Of a stretch of 64,000 nt of DNA, positions 10,477 through 22,987 are shown in pieces (the stretch's first letter is position 1; each line of letters starts with the position of its first letter). Location: NCBI RefSeq assembly GCF_047495875.1, contig NC_092497.1, forward strand, positions 27,223,889-27,287,888, read 5' to 3'. Under the pieces are notes generated by a model. The model was not told the DNA's origin, did not search any database, and worked only from the letters and a program-made list of their open reading frames with translations. This DNA comes from Pithys albifrons albifrons. Its lineage: Eukaryota; Chordata; Aves; Passeriformes; Thamnophilidae. Both the position numbers and the translations under genes were made by a program.

Positions 10477-11182
10477 TGTCCTAGTTCAGCAGGCGGGACC
10501 ACCTTATCACTGTGTGGGTGTGACCAAAGCTGTCTATTCTACACCCTCTATCCATTTCCCATTAACTGTTAACAAAGGACCATTTGCAGCAGCTGCCCAG
10601 GGCACACCTGACCCTCAGGCTGCAAGCTGGGTGTTAAAGAAGCCTGAGAAATAAGAGCTGTGATAACTCCCCTCCAGGAAGTCGTTAGCACCTCCACACC
10701 CAGCCTGAGGAGGCATGTCTGCTAATGGGCCATCAATGATTCCAAAATACCCCATGACTCACAGAGTTAGATCACCCATTGTGGAACTCCCTGTCCTGAA
10801 GGAGGTACTGGGTGTTCCCACGTGAACGTGAGGGTATATAGTCTTGGGGTTTGGAGACCTCTGGGACCACTTGTCAGATCTAGAGGAGGATCAGAACCTC
10901 GACAGGAGGAGACCACCATTCTTCATCAGACTGCAACTGTCCTCTGCACCAACAGGTTTTCCACTTTAGACTTTTACTTTGGACTTGGGGGAACAACATA
11001 GGGTTCAGCACAGGGGCTTGTGCCCCAGAGTGCTGGGTTGTAGTTCTGGGTTTTGTGGGTTAAAACCAATTTCTCTTTGTGTGATTGTATTTATTGTAAT
11101 ATTTTTATTAAATTGTAACTCTGACTTATAATCTCTCTTGAGCTGGGTTCATTTCTCCCACCGGTTTACTTAACTCAGCACA
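10477..11182 (+). mobile_element. Solo LTR of an ERV-L-like element
   Basis: A 706-bp LTR related to that at 5007-5635, same orientation, beginning TGTCCTAGTTCAGCAGG and ending in CA. It is flanked by the perfect 5-bp duplication GTCAG (10472-10476 and 11183-11187), the size typical of ERV-L insertions, so the ends are well set. It has a clear TATA box (10835-10840) and ATTAAA (11107-11112). No internal retroviral sequence lies beside it, so it most likely arose by recombination between the two LTRs of a full provirus. It carries an extra block of about 75 bp (about 10602-10690) absent from the LTR at 5007. Confidence 0.92.
10835..10840 (+). promoter_or_regulatory. TATA box of the solo LTR
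   Basis: TATATA in a GC-rich context about 55% into the LTR and upstream of ATTAAA, the expected U3 promoter position. The matching place in the proviral LTR reads TACTTAAG, a weaker variant. Activity is inferred only. Confidence 0.5.
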
Positions 11183-11582
11183 GTCAGGACCTTATCCAAG
11201 ACAACTGAAAATGAGGCTTAATTGAAAACAATAGTTTTACAGAAAATTATTCACCTAGGACTTTGGAATTCAATGTCCTTCTAAAACACCCATTTCCTCT
11301 CTGCAAGAGTAACTGCAGCTCTCTTTCTTGCACTCTTATTTTACTTCCAGCATTTGTTAGTGGCATGATCCTGCATGGCTCCCAAAAACAATCAGAGAGA
11401 GAAGAAAAGCACACAAAAGGAAAGGGCGACACAGCTTCAATTTATTAGTTACAACTGGTTCAGATCAGTGGGCTGGAACTGAAAGAAAGGGTGATTTTTA
11501 TCCAGATTGATGACTATTTTTATAGTAACATTGTTGATTGGCAGAGTCTTAGTAATTGTTGTAACAGATGTGGCCTCTCTAA

Positions 11583-11623
11583 TGCTGCACATAGGATTCC
11601 TCTGCTGCACATAGGATTCCTCT
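11583..11623. repeat. Two-copy 20-bp tandem duplication
   Basis: The block GCTGCACATAGGATTCCTCT occurs at 11584-11603 and again directly after. The copies are nearly identical, suggesting a recent slippage or duplication. Confidence 0.85.
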
Positions 11624-13931
11624 TGCCTAAGCAGGAACAGTAATTATTCGCTGTTTTTCAAAACCTTCAGCCTGCAATTGAGTTGTCACAGTCTCCCACA
11701 CAGTGCTCCAGGCACTGCAGATGGTACCAGCTGACACACTTTGGGCACATCATTACAAGCATGAGTAAACCACGTGATTTTAAGTACTTTCCTGATACCT
11801 AATGCATGACAGTAAGTCAAAGACAGATGCCTTTCAGGAGGAAATATGGGCTCAATGGAGCTGCAATATGATTGAGGCAAATGTACAAGTGAGGACACAT
11901 CTGAAAGAAATTGCTAGCATGAGGTACAGCAGGGAATGATCAGCTTCTGTAACAAAATACTTATTTCCAGCCTGAAGTATCCAAATTGTTTTTATATGAG
12001 AACGAAGTCAATACTATTGAGTGTTTTTTCTGTTTATTTTTAATCTTCATCTATTGGATTTGCTGAAGAACATTGTTTAAGTTGAGAGTGGGTGCATTAA
12101 CAAATACATCTAGCAGCCCATTACAAATTATTTATGTGCCAGGGGAATGAGTTTTGTGTGGTTAAGAAAAAGAAAATTGCAAATGTTCACTTGGAATTTA
12201 CAGCACTTTTTTTAAAGATAATTCAGTTTAAGGAAATTGGTTTCATAAGTCTGATGGTGACATAAATCATAGCTTGAAGCCAAGTGCAAGTAAAATTTAG
12301 TCAATTTAGTGAGAAATAGCAAATACAATAAGCATGATAGCACACAATCTTTGAAAATAACACTTTTGAAGTAATTTATAATAGTGAGATATTTGCACTT
12401 GGTGCTGAAGGTCTGACAAGAGTCATGCAAGTCTGCATGAAGAGGAGCTGAATGCAAGAAGGACTCCATGAAAGGGTATTTTACCTTCTTCTCTGTCCAC
12501 AAACTATTTGTAAGCCATATCAAATTGAGTAATTTATTTGAAACTGTTCACACTACTTCTGGGAAACCCTTCTTCTATTCAAAATTTGTATGAACATCTC
12601 ACTGTGAAGGAAAAAAAATCAAAAATGTGGAAAATAAGCTATGTTACTTATTTACACTTACACTTGTTTGAAGAAGTGATTGCTTGACAAGAGCATATAG
12701 TAGTTTCTGCGAAAACTGAGTTCAGGGCATGCATTTTGTAGTTTCTGTGAACTGAAGGATTCAAATGGAAGAAACAAACAAAGCTAAGTGTTGGACCTGT
12801 ACGTAATCTTAATTGTTATTCAATGTCTTCTAAAGTTTTCATTGTATAAGATTAGAAGTAATGCTTGGAAGTAGTCCAATTCATGATTTTTCAGAGCTTT
12901 AAATATAAAAGGAAAGTGAACTTGGAAAGGTGAGGACCTTGGCCAAGTTAGCCATTACTTATGTGTCCCACTGACTGCTTTTCTGTTTATATCATGTGTT
13001 TGAGCAAGAGTCAGTGTGACCAATAGACTCCTTTGATATCCTCCATGCCATCTACATAAGCAAAAGCATAGCCTACTAGAATTTCCTGAAAATTCAAGAA
13101 GACTTGTAAGAAGTGCTATAAAAAACGTTGTGTCACATTTTATGTTGTCTTACATTCTAGATAATCCTATGTAAATTAAAATAATTTCATGTATATAAAA
13201 TCTATATTTGATTAGTTTATCAAACAGATTGGATAGAAACTTCATGAAAGTAGTAAATTAGTATTGCCTTAAGAGACTGCAGAAAACAGGACTCCAGCCA
13301 TACTTAGTGTATGAGATAAGATGAAAAGAGAAAGTCTTTTAATTCCAGGCCTGAGGCCTACAGGAATACATAATGACATGAGTGCCCAAGCACTGGTTCC
13401 ATGGTTTTTATAATAATGTCCATCCAATCCCTGTTCACCCATTCCTCAGTTCTGCCCCATCCTGCCCCTTGACACACCCCGTCAGGAATTGAGTCTGGGG
13501 GAGTCTGGGACTCTTCTTTCATCATCTTCAAGCTCCTCACAGCATACAGCAATCTTTGGAGGCTTTCCAGTGTTCTGGGCTTGGAAGTCACTCTGCCTGT
13601 GTTTATGTCTCATGGTGCAGACTTTAAGATATTTTTCAATACTTCTACCTTGAAAAAAAGACTAAACAGGTAACAGAATTTTGAGGGGTTGACATGGGAT
13701 GGGGTTGGTATGTATGGACGTAGAACTACTGAGGGTGCTTTTACTGGTACATTCACTATAACTACTGCTAAAATCTTATAAAAATTAAAAATCAAAAACT
13801 AAAAAAACCCTGAGGCATCAGTAGTATAACTGGTATAATCATGACTTAGACATTGAATAACTGAGAAAATTCATAAGACATGAAGCTACTTCTTGCTTAG
13901 ATTTCTTAGATTTGACCCTTTTCTGGTTTAG

Positions 13932-13975
13932 ATTTTTGTTTGTTTGTTTGTTTGTTTGTTTGTTTGTTTGTTTTT
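13932..13975. repeat. (TTTG)n microsatellite
   Basis: About nine uninterrupted TTTG units. The open frame reading through it (13940-14212) begins with an artefactual Val-Cys-Leu-Phe-type repeat. Confidence 0.95.
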
Positions 13976-15751
13976 ACAAACCAGCTTCAAGCATCAGCTT
14001 CTGTTCTTCAGACAGAGTGTAAGAGATCTCTGAGTCAAAGAACCTGCTCAGGACCAGAGTCCAGGTCTCCTGTCAATCAGGAGTTTATGCCTTGGGCCAC
14101 TGGGGCCATCACTTTTTCTGTTGCAATTGTTCCGCTCTCTATAAAGTGCTATTTGTTCATGGATAATAGACTTATTTCTGCTGAGTGTCTTAGCTGTTGG
14201 TTGATAATGTGACCTTCTTTCAGAACAGACACTCAAAGAATAGGTCAAAAGAATGAATTTTCTACTCTCACTGTATTCTCCTGAATTTTACTTCAGTGTG
14301 TACCATATGGCACAATTTAGGTTGACTCTAATTAAATCCAGACATGTGTGTTCAGACTTCCTGAATTTTATATTGAAAATCTCAGGTTAGGAAAAATAAC
14401 ATCATATTCTGGATATACAGATCAATATAACATCACAGTATTGTGTTACTGCAGGTTTCAGTTTGAAAACATACATTTTAAGTAATTCAAACATGATATT
14501 CCTCTGTAAGAGCTTGGAAAGTGTAATGGCCTTGATATTAACTGTTTTAGGTGAAAAAAACCTCTTGGACTTCTTTCAAAATGAAAAACAATTTGACCTT
14601 CTAAAACCTGAGTTTCTACATCTTTAACAAAGACTCTTAGTTCCACATTATTTCACTGTTTTAATGGTATATTAAGATAGGAAAGAATTCTCAGATGATC
14701 ACAGTAACATGATCAGTGTTAGCTTCAGATTACTGATTATTTTGAACTGTATTTATGCATGGCAAATTGTTCTTCATTTTTTCAGGTACAGGCTATCCAT
14801 AAAAGGTGTTGGTTATGACTGGCCTGGAAATAGACTGCTGTCAACAGCACACGGTCTTGCCATGAAGGAGATGGGCATCTAGAAAGTTCTATGGGAATAT
14901 TACAGCTTTTGTTTCTGACAAAACAAACTATCAGTCTATGATCCCTGGGTTTTTTGGACTCAGAGAACAAGGCATTTCAGGTTGTAATCAGTATTTCAGT
15001 TGTTTCATATTTTCTGGTGTGAGCCAAGCAATTATTTCTGTTGGGTAGCCACATCACAGTAGAGTGTTCCTTGAATGAAGCCAGCATGCTGGGATGGAAG
15101 TTCAAATAAATGATTTCTACTTTTTAGCCACTATCTCAAAATGAGACTGAAATTTCCTGAAGAGCTGTAAAACCTAAATTAAAGAAAGAACTGCTTTTTG
15201 CCTTTCTATACTCAAAAGTGTCCAGAGACTTACTTCTCCAATTTTAGGCAACAACTGGAACAGAATTATGAAAATTTTTACCACTTTTTTTTCATTTTTT
15301 ATCTTGGTACTTGCTGGTCATAACCAGAAGTAGTTGTGGTATGAAATGGGCTATCATTATTTCTTTGTTTATTGGACATAAGGATCAAGCATATTTTAAG
15401 GTTTATGGTTCTGCTTCTGAACCTGAAGAAACACTTCTTGACTTTCAGGTACCTTTTTTTCCCTATGTTGTAGTCTGATCTATCTTTAGTTGCATCATTT
15501 ACAGGTTCATCATGTTCAAAGCCCTTGCTGTTCTTAAACATCTCCCATTTGTTGACTCAAGATTTGATGAATTGAGTTAAAAAGATCCAAATTATTTCAA
15601 ATTCCTAAACTGTTAAGGCACTAATTTTTTGAAAACTACCACACTGGTTTTTGTTCGACCTTGTAAACTCTGGTATCTGAGCCACTCTGAATTTTAATTG
15701 ACTGTCCATAGTGAAATCCAGATCTGACATTTTCCTGCTTTGAGGTCTGAT

Positions 15752-15859
15752 TAAAAAAAAAAACAAAAAACAAAAAACAAACAAACAAGCAAACAACCAA
15801 AAAACACAAAAACCCCAACCAAACAAAAAACAAACAAACAAAAAAAAAACACCCCCCAA
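15752..15859. repeat. A-rich (CAAA)n-like low-complexity tract
   Basis: An irregular run of A interrupted by single C residues, about 108 bp, ending in a short C run. It may be an old poly(A)-like tail or a decayed microsatellite, but no retrotransposon body was recognised beside it. Confidence 0.9.
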
Positions 15860-17650
15860 ACTAAAATCTAGTCTCTTCAACTCATGTCTTGAATCACACA
15901 TAGATTAAAAAACCCAAAAATATTCTCTTCAATCTTGATGAATATAATGAGCATTCTTACTAATGTGAGGAGGCTAACTAAGATCTCCATTTGAAGTTGC
16001 AGTGGGAATTTTCATTAGTCCAAAGTGAATTACTTAAGTTGATAGTAGGGTTTTGTCTTAGCCAGGTTCTGCATATGAAAGATCACCACAAGATTCATAA
16101 TGATCACAAGTTCTCAAATCTTGACTTCATTCTCCATGAAAGTCCATTTCATTCAAAATATGAAGAACAAACACTATTTCCTTACTGTTCATGTGAAAAA
16201 AGATCTAGCACTTTAATCCACATGTGTTCCTTTTTTTTGAATCCTGCTATGTCCTTCAATCTATATGTCTTTGCTTCTAGGCATGTAATTTATCCATGCC
16301 AGTATATCATATCTTTCCATGGCCTAGAGGATACACCTTCCTGTACTACATACATGTTCCTTTGCACTCAGGCAAGACAATATTGAAATGCAAATTGATA
16401 AGTAATGGTACAGTTTTATATGAAGTGTGAATTTTAAGTTCCATATTTTATTCTGTCAAACAGTCCTGACACAAGAACATTACAGCAGGAGAGTCAGAAA
16501 CTATTTTCCATTTTTTTGCAGTAGACATAAATTTCAGTGTGATGGTGAAGTCACTTTGCATTTCTGTTGGGCTTGTAGTGATTTTTCTGTAACACATTTT
16601 TGTAATTGGACAGTGTTGAAGGACTTTATTATTTAAGTAGTAATTATACAACAGTCTGTTCTCCTGCAGTGAACAACAGGATGCAGCACTATCCTCAGCA
16701 TTTTGGTGTAAAGGACAGTAGGAGCTCCTGAGCTAGAGGCTCAGTTCCTCAGAGGTCTTCCCACCAAGAGGCATGACTAAACCAGACAGATTCACAGAAT
16801 TAGAAGAATCAAAAGGAAAGAGAAAGACTGGGAGCGAGGAGGGGTCAGGAATGTTAAAATGAGTCTGACATAATCACTTAAAATAGAAAGCACTTCTCAG
16901 AAAACTCATTTTTCAGCATTACAACACTGTTTAATGAGGACTGACTTTTGCTCATAAGGAAAAGGAAAACTTTCCTAAGCTGACAAGGACTCAGTGTAGA
17001 TACATCATCTATCTTGACAGAGATAGCTGAGTTGTGTGGGGCTCAGGGCATGAAGAAACTCAGACTACTGTGATGCTTCAGTCAGATTTATGGACATACT
17101 ACAGTATTTAAATTCAGGACTGCAGTTACCAGTTAAGATCTTGTACATGCCAAAACTGCCAAACCCTGACTTCTTCAAAAAGTGAGTCTTTTGTAGGAAT
17201 AGAGATCCCACCTCTCTCCGAAGAGCAGTGTAGCTGCATTTTGCAAAGTTTATAGTAATTTTCTTTGTATAGTAGTATTAATTGTGCAAATGATCGCACA
17301 ATCCTGAGATGGTTTTTCAGGAGGGACTTGTGCAGGGCCCAGATAAATATCTCATTATTAGGCTCATGGTGCCTAGAGGAAAAAGTTGTTTGGGCAAGAA
17401 CAATGTTTTATATTTTATCAAGCCGCTTGGTCACTCTAATCCATGTCCTTGATTTAAAGAAAAAATTTGCTATCTCATGACTAATGTTATTAGGACCTGC
17501 TGTGCTTTTGAATACATCTGGCACATATGGGTGAGGGAAACTAGCACGTGACATATTTCTGTGTCAAAGTTCCTCATTACCAGTTTTTGGGTTTCATATC
17601 AGTCCATTTCAAGTTTCCTGTGTTTAAGTAACAAGTTCATCTTGTGGTGT

Positions 17651-18182
17651 TGTTACGACCCACCTCAGAGGCAGAGGCTAACCTAGGTCCTTGTTAATAA
17701 TTCTCTTGGGATGGATTAGAGTGAAACCACACTGAATAATCAGTGTTTATAAACACATATAGGTAGGGTTTATTTTAGAACAATTTTATTTCAAAGGTAA
17801 ACTGGTATGTTGCCAGTTTTGGTGTTATCATCTGTAGTAATACAGCAATATTAAAGCGTAACACTTTAGGATTGTATAAGGGAGAAAAAGAGATAGAAAG
17901 GATAAGGGTCATAAGATATATATAGACCACCCACTGGATCCAGTGTTGAAACCTGGTAATGGCAGTTTCCATGTCTGTTGGTCGAAGTGGTGGTCACAGT
18001 CCTGTGAAGTAATGGTCTTGTTCAGTTGGGGCTGAGGGAAGATCCCCACACAACTGCTGAGTTTTTTATGAATTATACACTCCAAGCTCAGGTGACAACA
18101 CATTGTACCTCCCCTGGGGCAAGGAGTTTTATGGTGGATAGTGTCATGGAACACATCCTAGACATTTCATGAGTCTCTGACA
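17651..18182 (-). mobile_element. Possible old LTR or other interspersed repeat
   Basis: A stretch of about 530 bp beginning TGTTACGACCC and ending CTCTGACA, which fits TG...CA termini, with a TATATATA-like run in the middle (about 17914-17922) and ATTTTATT-like AT-rich parts. I found no convincing flanking target duplication. Orientation is a guess. It could equally be ordinary unique DNA. Confidence 0.3.
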
Positions 18183-21100
18183 CCTTCTAGGACTCAGCAT
18201 TGATCATGGTCCATCATGGTCCAACATTTGAGATGAATACCCCAGGCCAGGTGCGAAATGTCTGTGAGGATTTACAGCAGAGTCAGTATGTAAGGGAGGA
18301 CATTGGCATGATAAGAAGGATTATCCCAGCTCATAGGACTTGCCTCTTACCAGCCTTTCCCTCATCTGGAAATCCAGTTTGTAGTTCAGGTATGCACATC
18401 CTTCTGCACCTAGGATGGTTGGACAGTGGCACCCACGTATCTGATCTGAAGGTCCTTTAGCAGTAGGCATACTCAGGGAGGGGTAGGCTTTGCTGGGTGA
18501 GTTTCTTTTCAGTCGCTACAGTGGACAAAAGTCTTTTGATGATCTTAGAATGTTCAAGCTATTAACTATTTCAATTTCTGACAGTCATGCATTTGACAGC
18601 ATGCTACAAACAAGTTCCTGAGAGGAAACCAGAGGGGGAAAAATAAAACAAACCCCATACTGGTCAGAGGACATGGGGACATACTCACAGAAGCTGCACA
18701 TTGTCTTGTAGTAGGAGCTTGCTCTCAACATGCTTCCCTGCCAGCCAGCACCACTAAGCAGAAAGCTAAAGTATGAAGCCTGAGAGGCTTTATCTTCTCT
18801 CATGGGCCATGGAAGCTCTTGACCTGTTGAAAAAGTAGGTTTCTCTGTTCAAGTGAGTCTAACTTCTGACTTCTGGGGAAGCTGAAATAAATTTGCCTCA
18901 GAAATGGTCAGTACCTTGTACTGCCCAGGGAGACACTATTTATAAAATGTTTACTTTAATGAGTACCCCCAGGAATCCTCTGCTGCATTAATGCGCAGTT
19001 AATCGATTAGTCCATTCAGTACAAATTGAGCAGGCAGAACAGGATGTGAACTGTTGCTTGCAGTATACAAGACTAGAATATCTTGAAGATTCAGCACAGG
19101 TTTATGGCTAGTTCATGGATAAAGATATATGACAAATTGTGGGGTAAAAAGAGACTGCATGAACAGAGCATCAGAACAACGTCCATTAGATGCCGGTACA
19201 GGAGTGAGGGAGTTGTTTATCTACAGTGAAAGACAGATAATTGCTGGTTGTTTATCTTTCAAGTAGAAGAGCAGTTTGAGGAGTAAGAGATGGTACACAA
19301 ACAATTGCAGCAGGTCAGTAGATACATTTGAAGTTCACCTTCTAATTGACCCTGAAGTGACTCATTCATGTGCCTACACCTAGTGTTTTTTCCAAAAGCC
19401 CTTCAGGTGTTTTAGCTCATCTGTTTAAATTCTTAGTGTTAAAGGCTGTTTCCCAGGTTAAAGGTTCAGCTGCTGTGAAGCTTCACTGTTGTAGCCCTCA
19501 GCAGTGTCAGCATAGAGCCAGCTCCAGCAAGAAAAGCAAATGCCATTCTGACACCGTGGGCAAAATGGCCTGTAAACATCTTTAGTAATTTTTAATTTTC
19601 TCATCCTTTCCTTTTTATAAAATACTTCCTTTTCCTTTTTTTTTTTACAACTTTCACTTATTGATCTTTTCCTTCTTTACTTAAGGAAGAAAATTAAGAA
19701 TTCTTACAATTTATGTCCTGATGGAAAACTGTGGAGCAACCATCTCCTGAACTTAGTCTTGCAAACCAAACAGGACTGTTTCTTAGCATACTCACATAAG
19801 TGTAGAGTTTACCATGGTACGATTAAGTAGCATATAATTCCCTAAATTGCAGATCTAGTTGCTGTTAGAAATATAACACTGTAAATCATATTAACATGAA
19901 ATCAGAATATGAACTTGTATCTCTGATTAGTTTTCAGGCACTGTCACCTGAAACATGGACCATATAACGTATCATCTATGCCCAAAATTAACTAACAACT
20001 CTAACTGAAGTTTTGTTTAGATACAAAATGATATTTTATTTTTTAGAAGAGATTCAGTAAGCAAAAAGTAAAGGAAAAGGGAAACCACAGGTGATCTGTC
20101 CACTCCACCTGGATTCTATTGTATCTATTCAATTGTTTTGGGTGGAAATTACTGAGTTATGGGCATTTGGTATGAGATGACTAATGTCCTTTACACAGAC
20201 TCAAATTCTGACTCTGGGGACAGAGATCTGTTAAAGTAAGATCTGACATTTTGCCCTAAAAGTGTAAAGGAGTTTTTGAGATTACAAATGCTTTTACCTG
20301 AAATGTTCTCAGCTTCCTCAGAACAGATGGATCTCACGAACAAGAGAGCCAAAGCAGGCTGCTGGTGTAACTCATATTTTTTTAATACACAGTCAGGTAA
20401 CTTTTCATTTTCCCTTCACGCACCAAGATTTCTGTCAGCCAACATGGTTTCTGCAATTGCTTGGTGGGAATGTAGAAGCTGGAGTGATCTCACAAGTACC
20501 TGAGTGAGCCTTACCCATTTTCTAATTTACAGACAATATTCATTTGAACACATGAACTCCAGCATGAGTCAAAGAGAAGCCCAATAAATGTTTTCAGTGA
20601 AAGAGCCTTAATTGCTGAATTCACAAGTTCCTGCTCAGTCTCACTCCTTACCAGCTGTAATTTCAGGAGCCAGGAGAAGATCATGGCCCCAGGAACACAG
20701 GAGGACAAAGCTTCTGGCTGCCCATTGCATTTTTCAAACCAATGGGAGCGAAAGACAAGAGATGAGACAAATTTTGCTTCACTAAGTGTGTAGCTCTAAT
20801 AAAAACTCAGCCTAAGGCACTGAATGGAACAGTATACATTTCTCAATGAAACTTTAAAGGTTTTCCTGTATGGCTTGACTACTTTTTTGCTCTGCACAAA
20901 ATTGTAAGGCTCTCTTGATCATACAGAATAGGCTGGTAATTGCATGCACACAATCCTAACTCTACAAGGCTTCTACCTTCTGTCACAAATGGAAACATCA
21001 CAGTAATATCCTTGTGATACTGTGTCTGGGTTTTCAATCTCAGTCATAGCCACCTTTAAGAAAAACATAAGTAAGATCAATACCCCTCTCTCTCCCTATC

Positions 21101-22604
21101 CCTAAAGGATTTGTCTGAAGCTATGTGAAAATCATTATGCTTTTAATTTTTTTCTAGTCATTCACTCCTAGGAAACAGAATACTTTAGTATAAACCAGAC
21201 CCCATTTCTGCTGGAGTTCGTACTCTGTCTGCCATGACTGTCAACAACTGGGTCTACACACTGTGTGTTGGCTGTTTGCACAAGCCAGAGTACTCTCTTC
21301 CTACCTTTTGAAGGCTTTTTAGGCAGCCTGAACTGCAGACTTGCTACATCTGGGCTTTATGATAAATTATTTAAGCAAATAATTTTCAATACTCTACTAA
21401 ACAGCCTTAAATTCCTCAAGGTTCCTCATCCTATCTGTAGTTGCACATTCTGTTTCTACAGCCTGACTCTAGTTCCATTTCTGCCTGCTGGTTACTACTG
21501 CCTGTGGCAATTGGAAGTTACTGACCCCTTGAGCCCATTCAACAAGCTGCTACCATTGTCAGCTCTCAATGTTTCAGCCCTTGCAAGCTGGACTAGCACA
21601 AGCCTACTACTTGTGCTAAGTGACATGCACTTGTTGTGACTGGAGACAGAGCTGATGTCTGCAGCCTGGCCAGCTGCTCATAGAAGGGAAGGAGAAGGGG
21701 GGACACAAACTCTGCTGTCCCACCAGCACAGCCTTCTGCTCCTCTTGCACTGTCCGAGAATGTATGTCTGGATTGGAATCTTAGCCCTGTTCAAATACTT
21801 AGCATATGTGGGCTTACACAGGGGAAAGTTTAAATAACAAACATTTATGCCTACTCCCATTTAATTCTTAATATTCTTTAACATGGAAACCAAAAAGGAC
21901 TGCAGATTGTAGTCAAATACCAGCAAAACCTGCTGGTTTATGCATGCCAGTGCCCCTCTGTGCTGACCTCTCAGATTTCCTTATCTACATCCTCTCTGTA
22001 ATTTTTCAGTGCCCAGCCTCACCACTACTATTTTTCATAACCTACAGAGCAATTATAACCTTTAATAATTACAGCTACTTGAGTAATTTTTTCCTAAGGC
22101 AGTCAGAAAGCAAGGATGGCAGCTCATCAGCAATCTGTGTGAAAGAATTCTGTATATTGTGCAAAATACAGTATGCAATTCAGAGTTACAGTTGAGAGAG
22201 AAATTTATTTTAAGTTGAAGAACACTTTCATCCTTGCAAAATGTATGTAATGCAAGATGATTTATACATGTGGCAGGTCCAAATATTTGCAACTACACAA
22301 TGTTCATATACCTGAAAATATTCTTAGTGCACCTGCCATCAAAGTAGTCCTGGATTAATACATTGCAAAAACTCTGGGGCTGACCGGGGTATCTCAACTC
22401 TTTTCATAATTGAGTGCATACAGTTCTGGGGATGCTCTCCCCAAACAGTTTCCACATAGTAACTCTCTGTTACAGGTGATATTATTTAATGTATACTAAT
22501 GGAATGTTGATCATGTTCAAGCACAACATGTAGACCCTGTTAACCTCTGTACAGAGGCAGTGTGGACAAGAAATGCAACAAAAACAAGTCCATACACAGA
22601 GTCT

Positions 22605-22670
22605 GAGGGATGTTAGAGAACTGCTTTGAGGGATGCTAAAGGACTGTTTCGAGGGATGCTAGAGGATGCT
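22605..22670. repeat. Three-copy 23-bp minisatellite
   Basis: Units starting GAGGGATG begin at 22605, 22628 and 22651, with a period of exactly 23 bp; the third is partial. The copies differ at several bases, so the array is not fresh. Confidence 0.85.
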
Positions 22671-22896
22671 CTACAGTGTCCGAGTCACACTCATTTTCTC
22701 TAAGAATGTCTCTGCCAGTTGTTCTCAGAGTTACTCCTCTGTTTCAGCCCTTAAAATACTGAGGAAAGCCTATAGAAAGGTAAAATAAAAGAACCTTCAC
22801 AATATAGATGCAAATGAAGCTGTGCCTGGCAGGGCAAGTTTTATGTCCTGCAAATGCTGCGTAGACAGGGCACACAAAAGTCATTTGAGGAGGACA

Positions 22897-22987
22897 AGGA
22901 GTAGCAGTAGGAGTAGTAGTGGGAGTAGGTGGAGGAGTAGTGAAAATAATAATGATAATAATAAAAGAATAATAATAATAATAATGT
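22897..22987. repeat. Compound GAGTAG / AATAAT simple repeat
   Basis: An irregular GAGTAG/GGAGTAG block (about 22897-22940) runs directly into an AATAAT block (about 22943-22987). Confidence 0.9.

Larger units (their letters stand above)
11183..17650. other. Non-coding stretch with minor simple repeats
   Basis: AT-rich DNA. Besides the simple repeats listed separately, I see only short accidental open frames and no recognised gene or transposable element. Confidence 0.5.
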
